Assembly: GCA_913043005.1 (NCBI GenBank)
Contig: CAJWKU010000011.1
Location: 1-57,235, forward strand
DNA: 57,235 nt
From: an uncultured Cryomorphaceae bacterium
GTDB lineage: Bacteria; Bacteroidota; Bacteroidia; Flavobacteriales; Schleiferiaceae
Reading direction: 5' to 3'
This document shows, one piece after another, positions 9,361-19,387 of the stretch. How positions within the stretch are numbered: the stretch's first letter is position 1; each line of letters begins with the position of its first letter. The notes below the pieces were generated by a model. The model was not told the origin of the DNA and did not search any database. It was given only the letters and a program-made list of their open reading frames with translations. Made by a program: the position numbers and the translations under genes.

Positions 9361-10629
9361 ATGAAGCGAATTTTAAAGTCGATTTTAACGCTAGCTTTGC
9401 TTGTGTTGCTTGTCAAGGCATCATGGTTTAGCTATCTATTTAAGGGGGTATACGCTACTTATCTTAAAGGAAATACAACAGCAAATATTTTTGATGGGGA
9501 AAGTTTTGCAAAAGGTGAAATTAACTCTACGTCTCCATCCCCATGGCCAGTGGACTTAGATATTACTTATGCACCTTCTTTGGAGTTAGAGATGGCTTTA
9601 TCAGAGATTGAAACAGGAGCTTTTTTAGTTTTTGAAAATGACACGTTACGCCATGAAGAATATAAAAACGAGGTTGCCCTAGATTCAAAAACAAATTCAT
9701 TTTCAATGGCAAAATCGATAGTTACAATTCTTGTGCAAATTGCTATTCAAAACGGTGAAATATCGGGGTGGGATGAGCTCGTTGTAAATCTGATTCCAGA
9801 ACTTAAGGGACCTGGAAGATCGATGTTAACATTAGCTAATTTATCTAGTATGACTGCAGATATGGATTGGGATGAGGATTATTATAACCCTTTTGGGATT
9901 CAGGCGAAGGCATATTACGGAAGCGACTTATATAAAACGATAACTTCTCGCTCCATCGGAGCAGAAGTTGGGGTAAAATTTGAATACCAATCAGCAGCTA
10001 CTGCTCTTTTAGGGTTTTGCTTGGAAGCGGCGACAGAGACAAAAATATATGATTACGCCTCTGAAAATTTATGGTCTCCACTTGGTGCTGTTTCTGATGC
10101 TTTTTGGCATTTAGATGAAAGCGGAAATGCCTTAAGCTATTGCTGTTATAATGCAACAGCTAGGGATTACGGAAGGTTAGGAAAGTTGATTCTTCAAAAT
10201 GGAATTTGGGAGGGTCAGAGACTGGTAGACAGTTCTTTTTTGAAGGGAGCAACTTCTCCGGGAACTGATCAATACTATGGTTTGTCATTTTGGCTGGGTC
10301 AAGTTCCGGATTCTCCTATTATGAACTCAGGAATTGAGAATAGATATATAGCTTTTCATGGTCATTTAGGACAATGGATAATTGTGCTTCCAGCCGTGAA
10401 TCGTGTTATTGTAAGAACAGGCCATCAAGGGGGTAAGTCATTTTCTGACCCAGATAAACTATCTCCTTATATGTTGACAATTCAAGAATATGGTAAACCA
10501 TCAGAATTAATCTTGGAAACAAATAAACCTGATGTTCAAAACTCGTTAGATACACTGGGTTCAGATATTAATGAGACGAGCTTAGAATCAGACGCGTTGC
10601 CACTGCATAATGGCAATTTAGAAGGCTAA
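9361..10629 (+). CDS. Membrane-anchored beta-lactamase-family serine hydrolase
   Basis: The 422-residue protein belongs to the class C beta-lactamase/penicillin-binding-protein-like hydrolases. An N-terminal hydrophobic segment (about 8-30) should anchor it to, or export it across, the inner membrane. The nucleophile motif SxxK appears as SMAKS (about 116-120), the YxN position reads YQS (about 204), and a C-terminal HQGG replaces the KTG box (about 356), a pattern usual for esterase or D-aminopeptidase-like members rather than true beta-lactamases. Its stop codon overlaps the start of the ABC ATPase gene by one base, indicating translational coupling. The substrate is not evident. A peptide or cell-wall fragment is a guess based only on the peptide-type ABC neighbour. 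Confidence 0.83.
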   Translation: MKRILKSILTLALLVLLVKASWFSYLFKGVYATYLKGNTTANIFDGESFAKGEINSTSPSPWPVDLDITYAPSLELEMALSEIETGAFLVFENDTLRHEEYKNEVALDSKTNSFSMAKSIVTILVQIAIQNGEISGWDELVVNLIPELKGPGRSMLTLANLSSMTADMDWDEDYYNPFGIQAKAYYGSDLYKTITSRSIGAEVGVKFEYQSAATALLGFCLEAATETKIYDYASENLWSPLGAVSDAFWHLDESGNALSYCCYNATARDYGRLGKLILQNGIWEGQRLVDSSFLKGATSPGTDQYYGLSFWLGQVPDSPIMNSGIENRYIAFHGHLGQWIIVLPAVNRVIVRTGHQGGKSFSDPDKLSPYMLTIQEYGKPSELILETNKPDVQNSLDTLGSDINETSLESDALPLHNGNLEG

Positions 10630-12119
10630 TGCAGAAAAATAGAGTTTTGCTTGAAATAAATGGGCTTAATATTGAGGGGCCCTCAGGTCCACTTGTAAAG
10701 AATATTTCATTTAAAGTTCAAGAAGGAAAATGCTTAGCTTTTGTTGGCGAGTCTGGATCAGGAAAATCTATGATCGCATTGACAATTATGGGCCTGCTAC
10801 CGTCTAACTTAAAAGTTAAGGATTTAAAAAGCATTGATGGTATTTTCGGACTAAATAGGGCAATGATATTTCAAGAGCCCATGTCTGCTTTAAATCCAAC
10901 GATGAGAGTTGGAGACCAAATATCGGAGGGTGCCGTTTCGGCGTTGAAAATATCTAAATCTCAGGCTAAAGAAAAAGCTATTAGCTGGATTAATAAAGTG
11001 AAAATTAATGAACCGAGGAGGTCTTATGGAAAGTACCCGCATCAATTAAGCGGTGGTGAACGCCAGAGAGTTATGATAGCAATGGCAATGATAATGGAGC
11101 CAAAATTGCTTATTGCTGACGAACCTACTACGGCATTGGATAATAAAGTTGCAGTTGAAATACTTAGCTTGCTCAGAGATTTACAAGCTGAAAATAAAAT
11201 GTCTTTGATCTTTATAAGCCATGATATTGAATCGGTAGCCCAGATTGCAGATACTATTATGGTAATTCAAGACGGAAATGAAGTTGAGAGCGGAAAGTCA
11301 AATGATGTTTTATTATCTCCAAAAGAGCCATATACCAAAGGACTTTTAGCGGCAAGGCCTCCGGAAGAAAGCAAACCTCGGAGGCTGTCTACCGTTAGTG
11401 ATTTTTTAAAAAACAAAATCCCAGATTTAACAGAAGAAAATCCTCCTGAGTTAGGATCAATAATTTTAGAAATCAAAAACCTGTCAAAATACTATTCAGA
11501 TAAATTGATTTTAAATGACATTTCTTTAGAATTAAGAGAAGGGGAAACCCTTGGCCTTATCGGTTCCTCTGGAAGTGGTAAATCAACACTTGCAAAGTGT
11601 ATTATCGGCCTTCAATCAATAGCAGGTGGAGAGATTAGATACAGAGGAGAGCCAATTGAAAATATTAGTAGATTGAATAGGATTAAATTAGCTAGGGAAA
11701 TACAATATATCTTCCAAGATCCATTTTCAAGCCTTAGTCCTAGAATGTCAATAGGAGAAGCTTTAATGGAGCCTATGGTTGTTCACAAGCTATATGAAAA
11801 CGAGAATCTTCGTTCAAAAAAAATAAATGAATTATTAATATCTGTTGGGCTTGATTTAACTGTAAAAGAAAAATACCCACATGAATTTAGTGGAGGTCAG
11901 CGCCAGAGAATAGGAATTGCTAGGGCATTAGTTTTGGCGCCAAAGGTTTTGATTTGCGATGAAAGTGTTTCGGCATTGGATTTAAGTGTTCAAGCTCAAG
12001 TATTAAATCTACTTAATGATTTAAAAGAAAAATTTGGCTTTAGTTATATTTTTATTAGCCATGACGCTCGAGTAGTAAAGTATATGAGCAATAAAATTAT
12101 TAGTTTGGAAAAAATATAG
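10629..12119 (+). CDS. Duplicated ABC transporter ATPase, oligopeptide/nickel type (DppD-DppF fusion-like)
   Basis: The 496-residue protein contains two complete nucleotide-binding domains. Domain one (about 5-245) has Walker A GESGSGKSM, signature LSGGERQR and Walker B LLIADEP. Domain two (about 280-496) has GSSGSGKST, FSGGQRQR and VLICDES, with the Ser replacing the usual Pro. A linker with the PYTKGLLAA segment typical of oligopeptide ABC ATPases follows domain one. The family energises uptake of peptides or metal chelates. Domain one is short between Walker A and the Q-loop. No permease or solute-binding protein gene is adjacent, so its membrane partners must be encoded elsewhere. The gene is translationally coupled to the serine hydrolase gene, and converges on scoB with a 9-base gap. 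Confidence 0.9.
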   Translation: MQKNRVLLEINGLNIEGPSGPLVKNISFKVQEGKCLAFVGESGSGKSMIALTIMGLLPSNLKVKDLKSIDGIFGLNRAMIFQEPMSALNPTMRVGDQISEGAVSALKISKSQAKEKAISWINKVKINEPRRSYGKYPHQLSGGERQRVMIAMAMIMEPKLLIADEPTTALDNKVAVEILSLLRDLQAENKMSLIFISHDIESVAQIADTIMVIQDGNEVESGKSNDVLLSPKEPYTKGLLAARPPEESKPRRLSTVSDFLKNKIPDLTEENPPELGSIILEIKNLSKYYSDKLILNDISLELREGETLGLIGSSGSGKSTLAKCIIGLQSIAGGEIRYRGEPIENISRLNRIKLAREIQYIFQDPFSSLSPRMSIGEALMEPMVVHKLYENENLRSKKINELLISVGLDLTVKEKYPHEFSGGQRQRIGIARALVLAPKVLICDESVSALDLSVQAQVLNLLNDLKEKFGFSYIFISHDARVVKYMSNKIISLEKI

Positions 12120-12128
12120 GGTCTAAAT

Positions 12129-12788
12129 TCATATGGACATTTCAGGGACATTATCTGGAACAAATAATTTACCTATTGTCTTTGAAACAATTTCTTCTAC
12201 GGAAACGCCAGGAGCCCTTTCTCTCAAGACAAAACCTAATTCTGAGTGAACCTCTAAAACGGCTAGATCAGTGACGATTTTTTTTACACAGTTTAAACCT
12301 GTAATTGGCAATGTGCATTTTTCCAGTAGCTTGGAGTCTCCTTTTCTATTTGTATGCTGCATAGCTACAATTATATTTTCCGCACTAGCAACTAGATCCA
12401 TAGCGCCACCCATTCCTTTAACCATTTTCCCAGGTATTTTCCAATTTGCAATATCTCCTTGATCTGAAACTTCCATCGCCCCTAGGACTGTAAGCTGTAT
12501 TTTTTTTGATCGAATCATGGCAAAGCTCATGGAGCTGTCAAAAAAAGAAGATCCAGGCAATGAGGTTATCGTCTGCTTTCCAGCATTAATGAGATCAGCA
12601 TCCTCTTCCCCTTCAAGCGGGAATGGCCCCATTCCAAGAATTCCGTTTTCTGATTGGAATTCAACCTTGATATCATCTTGAACATAATTGGCAACAAGAG
12701 TAGGTATTCCTATTCCTAGATTTACATACCAACCATCTTTTAGTTCCTTAGCAATTCTTTTTGCAATTCCATTTTTATCTAATGCCAT
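12129..12788 (-). CDS. scoB: 3-oxoacid CoA-transferase subunit B
   Basis: This is the beta chain of succinyl-CoA:3-oxoacid CoA-transferase, which transfers CoA from succinyl-CoA to acetoacetate or a similar 3-oxoacid. The 219-residue length is typical. The glycine-rich NLGIGIPTLVANYV (about 22-35) and the catalytic-glutamate motif SENGILGMGP (about 49-58) are present, as is GGAMDLV (about 125-131). It lies 11 bases after scoA on the same strand and is the last gene of the apparent gldH-pbp-scoA-scoB unit. Confidence 0.93.
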   Translation of the reverse strand: MALDKNGIAKRIAKELKDGWYVNLGIGIPTLVANYVQDDIKVEFQSENGILGMGPFPLEGEEDADLINAGKQTITSLPGSSFFDSSMSFAMIRSKKIQLTVLGAMEVSDQGDIANWKIPGKMVKGMGGAMDLVASAENIIVAMQHTNRKGDSKLLEKCTLPITGLNCVKKIVTDLAVLEVHSELGFVLRERAPGVSVEEIVSKTIGKLFVPDNVPEMSI

Positions 12789-12799
12789 GATTATTCTGT

Positions 12800-13501
12800 T
12801 TAGTTATGCTTGGAAACAGTTCGTTGTTCTATTCTTTTTTCAAAGACACTCCCTTTGAAAATTCTGTGAATAAAAACACCTGGTATATGTATTGCGTTTG
12901 GCTCTAAGCTACCGGCGGGAAGAAGTTCCTCTACTTCAGCAACAGTTATTTTCCCGGCCATAGCCATAGACGGATTGAAATTTCTGGCAGTGCCTTTAAA
13001 AATAAGATTTCCTGTTTCGTCACCTTTCCAAGCCTTTACAAAAGCAAATGATGCGTTAAAGGCATGCTCTAGGATATGTGGTTTCCCATTAAAAACTCGA
13101 ACTTCTTTGTCTTTTGCGACTTCAGTACCATGACCAGCTGGGGTAAAAAATGCAGGGATTCCTGAGCCCGCAGCACGACAACGCTCAGCTAGTGTTCCTT
13201 GAGGAATGAGTTCAACTTCTAGCTCGCCGGAAAGCATCTGACGTTCAAATTCGTCGTTTTCTCCGACATACGAGCTAATCATTTTTTTGATTTGATGATT
13301 TTCAAGCAGCAGACCAAGCCCAAAACCGTCAATGCCAGCGTTATTTGAGATGCATGTTAAATTTTTGGTGCCTTTTTTCCTTATTGCAGCAATTGAATTT
13401 TCAGGAATACCACAAAGCCCAAACCCTCCAAACATTACTGTCATATTGTCTTCAAGCCCATCAAGGGCTTCATCTAAATTATGAATTACTTTACTTATCA
13501 T
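12800..13501 (-). CDS. scoA: 3-oxoacid CoA-transferase subunit A
   Basis: This is the alpha chain of the 3-oxoacid CoA-transferase, partner of scoB 11 bases downstream. The 233 residues include the family opening with [13 protein letters not shown] (about 25-37), the [12 protein letters not shown] segment (about 52-63) and [12 protein letters not shown]. Together the subunits activate acetoacetate or related 3-oxoacids and connect ketone-body and branched-chain degradation to acetyl-CoA. The gene starts 11 bases after the stop codon of the penicillin-binding protein gene, so it is probably co-transcribed with wall-synthesis genes, a grouping without an obvious functional reason. Confidence 0.93.
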   Translation of the reverse strand: MISKVIHNLDEALDGLEDNMTVMFGGFGLCGIPENSIAAIRKKGTKNLTCISNNAGIDGFGLGLLLENHQIKKMISSYVGENDEFERQMLSGELEVELIPQGTLAERCRAAGSGIPAFFTPAGHGTEVAKDKEVRVFNGKPHILEHAFNASFAFVKAWKGDETGNLIFKGTARNFNPSMAMAGKITVAEVEELLPAGSLEPNAIHIPGVFIHRIFKGSVFEKRIEQRTVSKHN

Positions 13502-13512
13502 ATTTCTAAATC

Positions 13513-15813
13513 TTAATTATATTCTGAATTTTCTTCATATTGTTCTGTTTTTTGACCCAAGTATGAATTGCAATCCAACGCAATACTTATTGCTCCAGGC
13601 GGTTTGTCAAACTCATCGTCACGTATACCGATTTTAGGTTGGGCATATAGGTCTTTCATATAGATTGCCCAAATTGGGAGTGCAGTCGTTGCTCCTTGCC
13701 CAAATTCTGTTGTTCCAAAATGAGCGGATCTATCTTGACATCCAGTCCAGATGCCAGTGACTAAATTGGGGACCATACCAACAAACCATCCGTCAGAGTT
13801 ATTTTGGGTAGTTCCGGTTTTTCCTGCTATCGGATTTGTAAAGCTATAGGGATAGTCTGTGACAACATTATAACGATAACGCCCTCCAGTGTGCCTTAGC
13901 CTAATACCAGTTCCGCTTTCAGTAACTCCTTGAAGCAGATTAACCATGGTATAGGCCACCTCGGGAGAAAATACCTCTCGTGTTATGGGAGTAAAATCAT
14001 CTAAAACAACACCATTTTTATCTTCTATTCTAAGGACTACTAATGGCTGAGTATATAGTCCATTATTACCAAATGCAGTATAGGCTCCAACCAATTCATA
14101 AATCGACAAATCGACAGTTCCTAAAGCAATAGATGGCACTGCAGGAATTCGAGATGTTACTCCCAAAGACTTAGCCATATTAGAAACTGGATTTGGCCCA
14201 ATTTGTTTCATTAAAAAAGTAGTTACAGTATTAATGGAACCAGCAATAGCCTCTTTAAGAGTTAAAACCCCACCATATTTTTCACTAGAATTTTTTGGAC
14301 ACCAGGGCTCGAGTAAACCGAATTGACCGGAGTCTATACATGTCTGAATATTAGGAACCTCCATACATGGGGAGTATTTTTTATCAGCAATTGCTGCCGC
14401 ATATACAAAGGGTTTAAACGTTGAACCAACTTGTCTTCTTCCTTGCTTTACTGCATCGTATTTAAAATGTTTAAAGTCAACTCCTCCAACCCAAGCTTTT
14501 ATAAATCCTGTTTGAGGCTCGATACTTATTAAGCCTGCTTGATATATGCTTTTGTAGTATTCAATGGAATCAAGTGGGCTCATGAGAGTGTCTAAATCAC
14601 CATTATGTGAAAAAATATTCATTTTAATAGGTGATTTGAACATCTTGATTATCTCTTTTTCAGACAAGCCAGCCTTCTTTGAGTTTTTATAGCGTCCAGT
14701 TTGTCGCATAGCACGCATTAAAATTTTTTGGCCTTCGCTAAAGGAAAGGTCTTCTGGAAAGTAAAAAGGCCCTGCCTTACGATTCTTAATTTGCGAAAAA
14801 AATACACGTTGCAAATTTTTCATGTGTTTCTTGACTGCTGTTTCAGCTGAAACTTGCATTCGGCTGTCTATAGAAGTGTAAATTTTTAAGCCATCTGTAT
14901 ACAAATTGTAACGTCCTCCATTGGCTTTGGGATTATTTGATATCCAATTTTTCATGTAAGCTCGAATGTTTTCTCTTAGATGCGGAGCCAAACCCTTGTC
15001 ATGCCCTTGACGATTAAAATTTAAAACTAAAGGAAGAGAGACTAAAGAGTCTAATGTATTTTTTGATATATAATTATTACGCTCCATTTGTCTTAGGACT
15101 GTATTGCGACGATTTAAGGCTAGTTTGAACCTCTTTTCTCTAGCAGGGTTGTAATAAGAAGGGTTTTTACACATTCCGATTAGCATCGCAGACTCCTCTA
15201 TATTTAATTCATCTGGTGTTTTACCAAAGTAGACATTGCTTGCGCTATATATTCCAACGGCCTGATAAAGAAAATCGAATTTATTGAGATACATCGTGAT
15301 TATTTCCTGCTTTGTGTAACTGCTTTCAATCTGCAATGCAATAACCCATTCCTTAAGTTTTTGGAGAACACGAAGAATAAAACCTCTTGCGGGATCTGGA
15401 GTAAACATTAATTTCGCCAATTGCTGTGTAATAGTAGAACCTCCGCCATTGGAGCCAAGGGTAATAAATGCCCTGCCAAGGCTCCTAAAGTCTATTCCTG
15501 AATGTTCTAGAAATCGCTCGTCTTCTGTCGCAATAAGTGCCTTGATAAGATTGCTTGGAAGGTCATGATATTCGACATGAACTCGGTTTTCGTGGAAAAA
15601 AGTTCCAATTTGATTCCCGTCGCTTGAGAGAATCTCAGTCGCGAGATATGATTTGGGATTTACAATTTCTTCGGTTGAAGGGAGCTCTCCAAAAGTCTCC
15701 ATCTTTACTAATAATAGAATAATTATTATCGATACAGGAATCGATAAGATGAATACCCAAAAAAACTTAACATAATTCCTAAAATCTTTTTTATCCAGGT
15801 TTTTTGAAGCCAT
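13513..15813 (-). CDS. Class A penicillin-binding protein 1A (transglycosylase/transpeptidase)
   Basis: The 766-residue bifunctional peptidoglycan synthase polymerises glycan strands and cross-links peptides at the outer face of the inner membrane. After a short basic cytoplasmic tail, one membrane segment spans about 14-36. The glycosyltransferase domain has [12 protein letters not shown] (about 95-106) and [11 protein letters not shown] (about 123-133). The transpeptidase domain has the active-site motif STFK with Ser464, SIN (about 522) and KTGT (about 656). Its ATG shares one base with the stop codon of gldH, so the two are translationally coupled. Product length and domain order match Bacteroidota PBP1A. 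Confidence 0.94.
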   Translation of the reverse strand: MASKNLDKKDFRNYVKFFWVFILSIPVSIIIILLLVKMETFGELPSTEEIVNPKSYLATEILSSDGNQIGTFFHENRVHVEYHDLPSNLIKALIATEDERFLEHSGIDFRSLGRAFITLGSNGGGSTITQQLAKLMFTPDPARGFILRVLQKLKEWVIALQIESSYTKQEIITMYLNKFDFLYQAVGIYSASNVYFGKTPDELNIEESAMLIGMCKNPSYYNPAREKRFKLALNRRNTVLRQMERNNYISKNTLDSLVSLPLVLNFNRQGHDKGLAPHLRENIRAYMKNWISNNPKANGGRYNLYTDGLKIYTSIDSRMQVSAETAVKKHMKNLQRVFFSQIKNRKAGPFYFPEDLSFSEGQKILMRAMRQTGRYKNSKKAGLSEKEIIKMFKSPIKMNIFSHNGDLDTLMSPLDSIEYYKSIYQAGLISIEPQTGFIKAWVGGVDFKHFKYDAVKQGRRQVGSTFKPFVYAAAIADKKYSPCMEVPNIQTCIDSGQFGLLEPWCPKNSSEKYGGVLTLKEAIAGSINTVTTFLMKQIGPNPVSNMAKSLGVTSRIPAVPSIALGTVDLSIYELVGAYTAFGNNGLYTQPLVVLRIEDKNGVVLDDFTPITREVFSPEVAYTMVNLLQGVTESGTGIRLRHTGGRYRYNVVTDYPYSFTNPIAGKTGTTQNNSDGWFVGMVPNLVTGIWTGCQDRSAHFGTTEFGQGATTALPIWAIYMKDLYAQPKIGIRDDEFDKPPGAISIALDCNSYLGQKTEQYEENSEYN

Positions 15814-16292
15814 CAGTAATTATTTTTTTCACTTGATATAATTAGAGCAAGATCCTTTATCCCTCTTAGCGGCTCATCCCTCATTCCATGGTAGAATCTA
15901 AATCGATAATCGCCTGGCCTAGGAAATTTAACACCATTTTTATGATAGGGAAGGTTAATCGTTTTAAGCGCTCCTACTCCCTTCCCTAACCAAGCGCCCT
16001 CTGAGTTATTTAATGTTATTTCTATTGTGTCTTGGTATTCAGTTTGAGTTTCGGAAAGGACATCACGAAATAGATATAAATTGCTATATGGATAATTTGT
16101 AGTATGCCGTATTCTGAGTGAAACTCGATAGATAGCAGATGTGTCAGAAATAGAAATATCAGCACTAAGTACACTGTCTTGCCACCATAAATCGTCATTG
16201 TTAGTTCGTAATTCTTGAACAATCGGCTTTTTGCCACATGAAATAACTAACAGAACAAATAATAAAATGGATGTTTTTTTCAGCTTAGACAC
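15813..16292 (-). CDS. gldH: Gliding motility lipoprotein GldH
   Basis: GldH is a lipoprotein required for gliding in Flavobacterium and is widespread in Bacteroidota whether or not they glide. The 159-residue protein has a lipoprotein signal peptide with lipidation Cys19 in LLVISC. The conserved core TTNYPYSNLYLF (about 70-81) and the GAWLGKGVG segment (about 107-115) identify the family. The start codon is GTG at 16292, and no in-frame ATG fits better. The gene heads the gldH-pbp-scoA-scoB run. A probable minus-strand -7 element TATCTTCG lies at 16325-16332. Confidence 0.9.
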   Translation of the reverse strand: MSKLKKTSILLFVLLVISCGKKPIVQELRTNNDDLWWQDSVLSADISISDTSAIYRVSLRIRHTTNYPYSNLYLFRDVLSETQTEYQDTIEITLNNSEGAWLGKGVGALKTINLPYHKNGVKFPRPGDYRFRFYHGMRDEPLRGIKDLALIISSEKNNY

Positions 16293-16324
16293 TTGTTGAA
16301 TTTGATATTATGAAGGCCATAAAA

Positions 16325-16332
16325 CGAAGATA
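16325..16332 (-). promoter_or_regulatory. Probable -7 element of the gldH promoter
   Basis: Read on the minus strand this is TATCTTCG, one mismatch from the Bacteroidota -7 consensus TAnnTTTG, and it lies 32 bases before the GTG of gldH. On the opposite strand CATCTTTG at 16336-16343 lies 4 bases before the preferred porZ start, so divergent promoters may sit back to back here. No clear -33 element was found for either. Confidence 0.4.
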
Positions 16333-16347
16333 GTGCATCTTTGTCTC

Positions 16348-18645
16348 GTGAAGTTGGACTTTATATCTACTCTTACCCTATGTTTTTTCGCACAGGCCCT
16401 TTGTGCTCAAGGAGTTCCTGTTGGGCAATGGCGTTCACACCTTCCCTTCAATGAAACGCATTCAATAGCAATTTTAAACGATGAAATTATGGCTGCCAGT
16501 AATTATGGATTATTGAGATTCAACTCATCCGAAAATATAATATCTGACTTCACGAAAGTTGACGGGCTAAATGGTGTGGAATTGACAGAAATAGAATCAT
16601 CTCCAAATGGTATTGACGTTCTTTTAGGCTATGAGGACGGCCTAATGGAATTGTGGAATAGTGATATTATAAGAGAAATACCAGATATTCCTCAAAGCGG
16701 AAAATATCCAGGTAGGTCTTCGATCAATGCATTTGTTTTCGATGGAGAAGATAGAGCATTTGCCGCTACCGGGTTTGGAGTCGTTGAATTGGATTTGTTA
16801 TATGGTGTAGTAAAAGGAACATACTTATTAAAAGACGATGGGAATACCACGGAGACATATAATGTTGATATTGATAATGATAGTTTATATGTTGCTGCTG
16901 AAACGGGATTATGGTCAGCATCGTTGGGTGATCCATTGTATCTTTTTTCATCTTGGAACCAGTGCCAAAGATGGGCAGATACAGCTGTAAATGACATTTC
17001 TATTTCAGGAGCAGACTATTTGGTTTCAAAAAATGAAAGTGGTGCTATTTGGTTAAAAAAAGATGGCATATGGCTGGAGATGTATTTAAATAACTCAGAC
17101 AAATTTGAAGTAAGAAGAATTTCAAAGACAGATAATGGGTATTTAGTTATCAGAGATTTTGACATAATATATATTGACACACTTGGAATTCAAAGACAAG
17201 TATACAGCTCAGGATTAAGTAATAATGATAATTTCAGCCCTCGAGATGCAAAAATTTCATCAAATGGCGTTCTCTGGATTGCAAACGCAGGTAAAGGAAT
17301 TTCCTTTATAGATAATCCAGATTATGTTCAGCATCGAAAAATATCAGGCCCTCCATCTTCTTCAGTTTTTGAGGTTTCTTCGAGCTTACATGGGATAGAG
17401 GTATTTAGCGGAGCTATTGATCCAACATGGACTGCCACATACTGCAATGAGGGAGTATTCCTTTTTAATCAAGAGAATTGGTCTGTTTTGAGTAGTGAAA
17501 AACTTAATGACGCAAAAGATATATTAGCTAAGGTTGTGGACCCCAGTGATACTTCTCATTGGTTTGTTTCGAGCTGGGGTAAAGGTGTACTGGAGTTTAA
17601 AGATGGTGAGCTTGAAACTGTTTGGGACAATACTAATTCATCTCTTATGAGCGCATCTGGAAGTACAACAAACGACGTTAGAACTGGCGGTCTTTGCTGG
17701 GGTGAAGATGGAGCTCTTTGGGTAACAAATGCCCTATCAAATTCCCCTCTTCACAGATTTAATCCTACAACCGGGCAATGGAAGGCCTTTGGTCTTGGCG
17801 CATTTAATGGATTGAGTATAAAAAATATTATTCAAGGGTCAGATGGAGTATTTTGGATACAAAGTCGAACCAATGGATTAATGGCAGTAAAGATTCAAGA
17901 GAGTACTGTTAACTTAAGAAGATTAACAACAGGGGTTGACAACGGAAATCTCCCAAGTAGCTCCGTAAACTCTTATGTATTTGATAAAGATGATGAACTT
18001 TGGATTGGCACTAGCGATGGTTTGGTTGTATCGTTTACACCTGGTAACGCAATGAATGGAAATAGTATTGATGCACAGGCACTTTTGGTGGAGGAAAATG
18101 GCATTGTTCAGAAGGTGCTTAGTGGTGAAAATGTTCTTGCTATCGCAGTTGACGGAGCTAATAGAAAGTGGATTGGAACATCGGATGGTGGACTTTTCTT
18201 GCTTTCCTATGATGGATTAGAGACGCTAGCTCACTTCACTCAAAGTAATTCACCTTTATTATCAAATAGAATTAATTCACTTGCTATCGATCCTTTAACT
18301 GGAGAGCTGTTTATAGGGACAAGCCAGGGATTAATTTCCTATCGAAGTGATGCGGTCGATCCTTTTGATGATTTTTCAAATATTCAGGTTTTTCCGAATC
18401 CATATGAACCAAAAGACTTTGGTGCAATGTCAATAAAAGGTTTGATTGACGGTTCCTATGTCAAAGTGACAAATACTTCGGGGAGATTAATTTTTGAGGG
18501 CCCCGCAACCGGTGGACAGTTTAGTTGGACAACTAATGGGTTGGATGGCTCCCCAGCCCCAAGCGGTATATATCTGTTTTGGGTGACTAATCCATTAGGA
18601 ACTTTAAATACTGTTGTTCAAGGAGTAATTGTTCGCGGCGAGTAA
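16348..18645 (+). CDS. porZ: Type IX secretion system protein PorZ
   Basis: PorZ is a T9SS component at the cell surface, needed for sorting-domain cleavage and A-LPS attachment of cargo proteins. The 765-residue protein begins with a signal peptide ending near ALCAQ. Two seven-bladed propeller regions follow, recognised by repeated WIGTSDGL/WIANAGKG/WVTNALS blade motifs (about 300-650) and an N-terminal segment VGQWRSHLPFNETHSIA typical of the PorZ N-terminal propeller. The C terminus (about 680-765) is a FPNPY-containing sandwich resembling a sorting domain. Two GTG starts exist, 16333 and 16348. The second gives a classical MKLDF signal peptide and sits just after a possible -7 element, so it is preferred. 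An in-frame TGA excludes any upstream ATG. Confidence 0.85.
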   Translation: MKLDFISTLTLCFFAQALCAQGVPVGQWRSHLPFNETHSIAILNDEIMAASNYGLLRFNSSENIISDFTKVDGLNGVELTEIESSPNGIDVLLGYEDGLMELWNSDIIREIPDIPQSGKYPGRSSINAFVFDGEDRAFAATGFGVVELDLLYGVVKGTYLLKDDGNTTETYNVDIDNDSLYVAAETGLWSASLGDPLYLFSSWNQCQRWADTAVNDISISGADYLVSKNESGAIWLKKDGIWLEMYLNNSDKFEVRRISKTDNGYLVIRDFDIIYIDTLGIQRQVYSSGLSNNDNFSPRDAKISSNGVLWIANAGKGISFIDNPDYVQHRKISGPPSSSVFEVSSSLHGIEVFSGAIDPTWTATYCNEGVFLFNQENWSVLSSEKLNDAKDILAKVVDPSDTSHWFVSSWGKGVLEFKDGELETVWDNTNSSLMSASGSTTNDVRTGGLCWGEDGALWVTNALSNSPLHRFNPTTGQWKAFGLGAFNGLSIKNIIQGSDGVFWIQSRTNGLMAVKIQESTVNLRRLTTGVDNGNLPSSSVNSYVFDKDDELWIGTSDGLVVSFTPGNAMNGNSIDAQALLVEENGIVQKVLSGENVLAIAVDGANRKWIGTSDGGLFLLSYDGLETLAHFTQSNSPLLSNRINSLAIDPLTGELFIGTSQGLISYRSDAVDPFDDFSNIQVFPNPYEPKDFGAMSIKGLIDGSYVKVTNTSGRLIFEGPATGGQFSWTTNGLDGSPAPSGIYLFWVTNPLGTLNTVVQGVIVRGE

Positions 18646-18649
18646 AAAA

Positions 18650-19360
18650 ATGAAAGACACAACAAAGGCTCTTGTTTTGGGTAAGATAGCTGTTGGTGAA
18701 AAGGGCCATATTCTAAGATTGTGGACAAGAAAATATGGACCTCAGGCATATATTATTCATTCTATTAGAAGCAATAAAAATGGAATTAGGCCGGCAGTTT
18801 TGCTTCCTATGACTTTTATAAATGCAACAGTGCATCATAGTAATAATGGTGGTTTAGAAAAAATAAAAGAAGTTGATGTAGCTAAAATTTGGCATAGATT
18901 AACAACGAATCACATAAGACAGACTCTTTGTCTTTTTTCCGCAGAAATTTTGCAAAAAACTCTCCAAAATGGAGATGCTAGCTTTGCTTTTTTTGATGAT
19001 TTCATGGTTATGTTAGAGAGGTGGGACACAAGTAATGTGAACCTAGCGATGTCTGCAAATGAGATGCTTTTATTGGTCTGGAAACACCTTGGCTTTAATA
19101 TTGACTCTAGAGATTATGGGGATGGTTATGTTTTAGACCTGCGCGAGGGAGTATTCGTTTCTAACCCCCCTACCAATAGTGATTGTATATCTCCAGAAAC
19201 ATCAAAAGAACTTGTTGACTGGTTTAGAGATAGGAATAAATTGGTTTCTAAAATAGCACGTCTAGAAATAACTGATGGTTTGGTTCTGGGCTTAAAATGG
19301 CATTACCCTAGCTTAGGGAAAATTAATTCTTTAGAGATATTGAGAGCAATTACCTTTTAG
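18650..19360 (+). CDS. recO: DNA repair protein RecO
   Basis: RecO works with RecF and RecR to load RecA on gapped DNA during recombinational repair. The 236-residue protein starts with the family OB-fold segment TKALVLGKIAVGEKGHILRLWT, followed by the ILRLWTRKYGP and RPAVLLPM patterns, then an all-helical C-terminal region. The zinc-finger cysteines found in some RecO proteins are absent. The ATG at 18650 was chosen over upstream codons because it begins at the family N terminus, and it lies 4 bases after the porZ stop codon. The gene converges on the DUF4837 gene with a 27-base gap. Confidence 0.88.
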   Translation: MKDTTKALVLGKIAVGEKGHILRLWTRKYGPQAYIIHSIRSNKNGIRPAVLLPMTFINATVHHSNNGGLEKIKEVDVAKIWHRLTTNHIRQTLCLFSAEILQKTLQNGDASFAFFDDFMVMLERWDTSNVNLAMSANEMLLLVWKHLGFNIDSRDYGDGYVLDLREGVFVSNPPTNSDCISPETSKELVDWFRDRNKLVSKIARLEITDGLVLGLKWHYPSLGKINSLEILRAITF

Positions 19361-19387
19361 TTATCAACTGCCAGATCAATGAATAAA

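Noticed and set aside
16333-16347. Earlier GTG start for porZ
   Set aside because: It puts His-Leu-Cys-Leu-Val before an otherwise normal signal peptide. The GTG at 16348 gives a better one.
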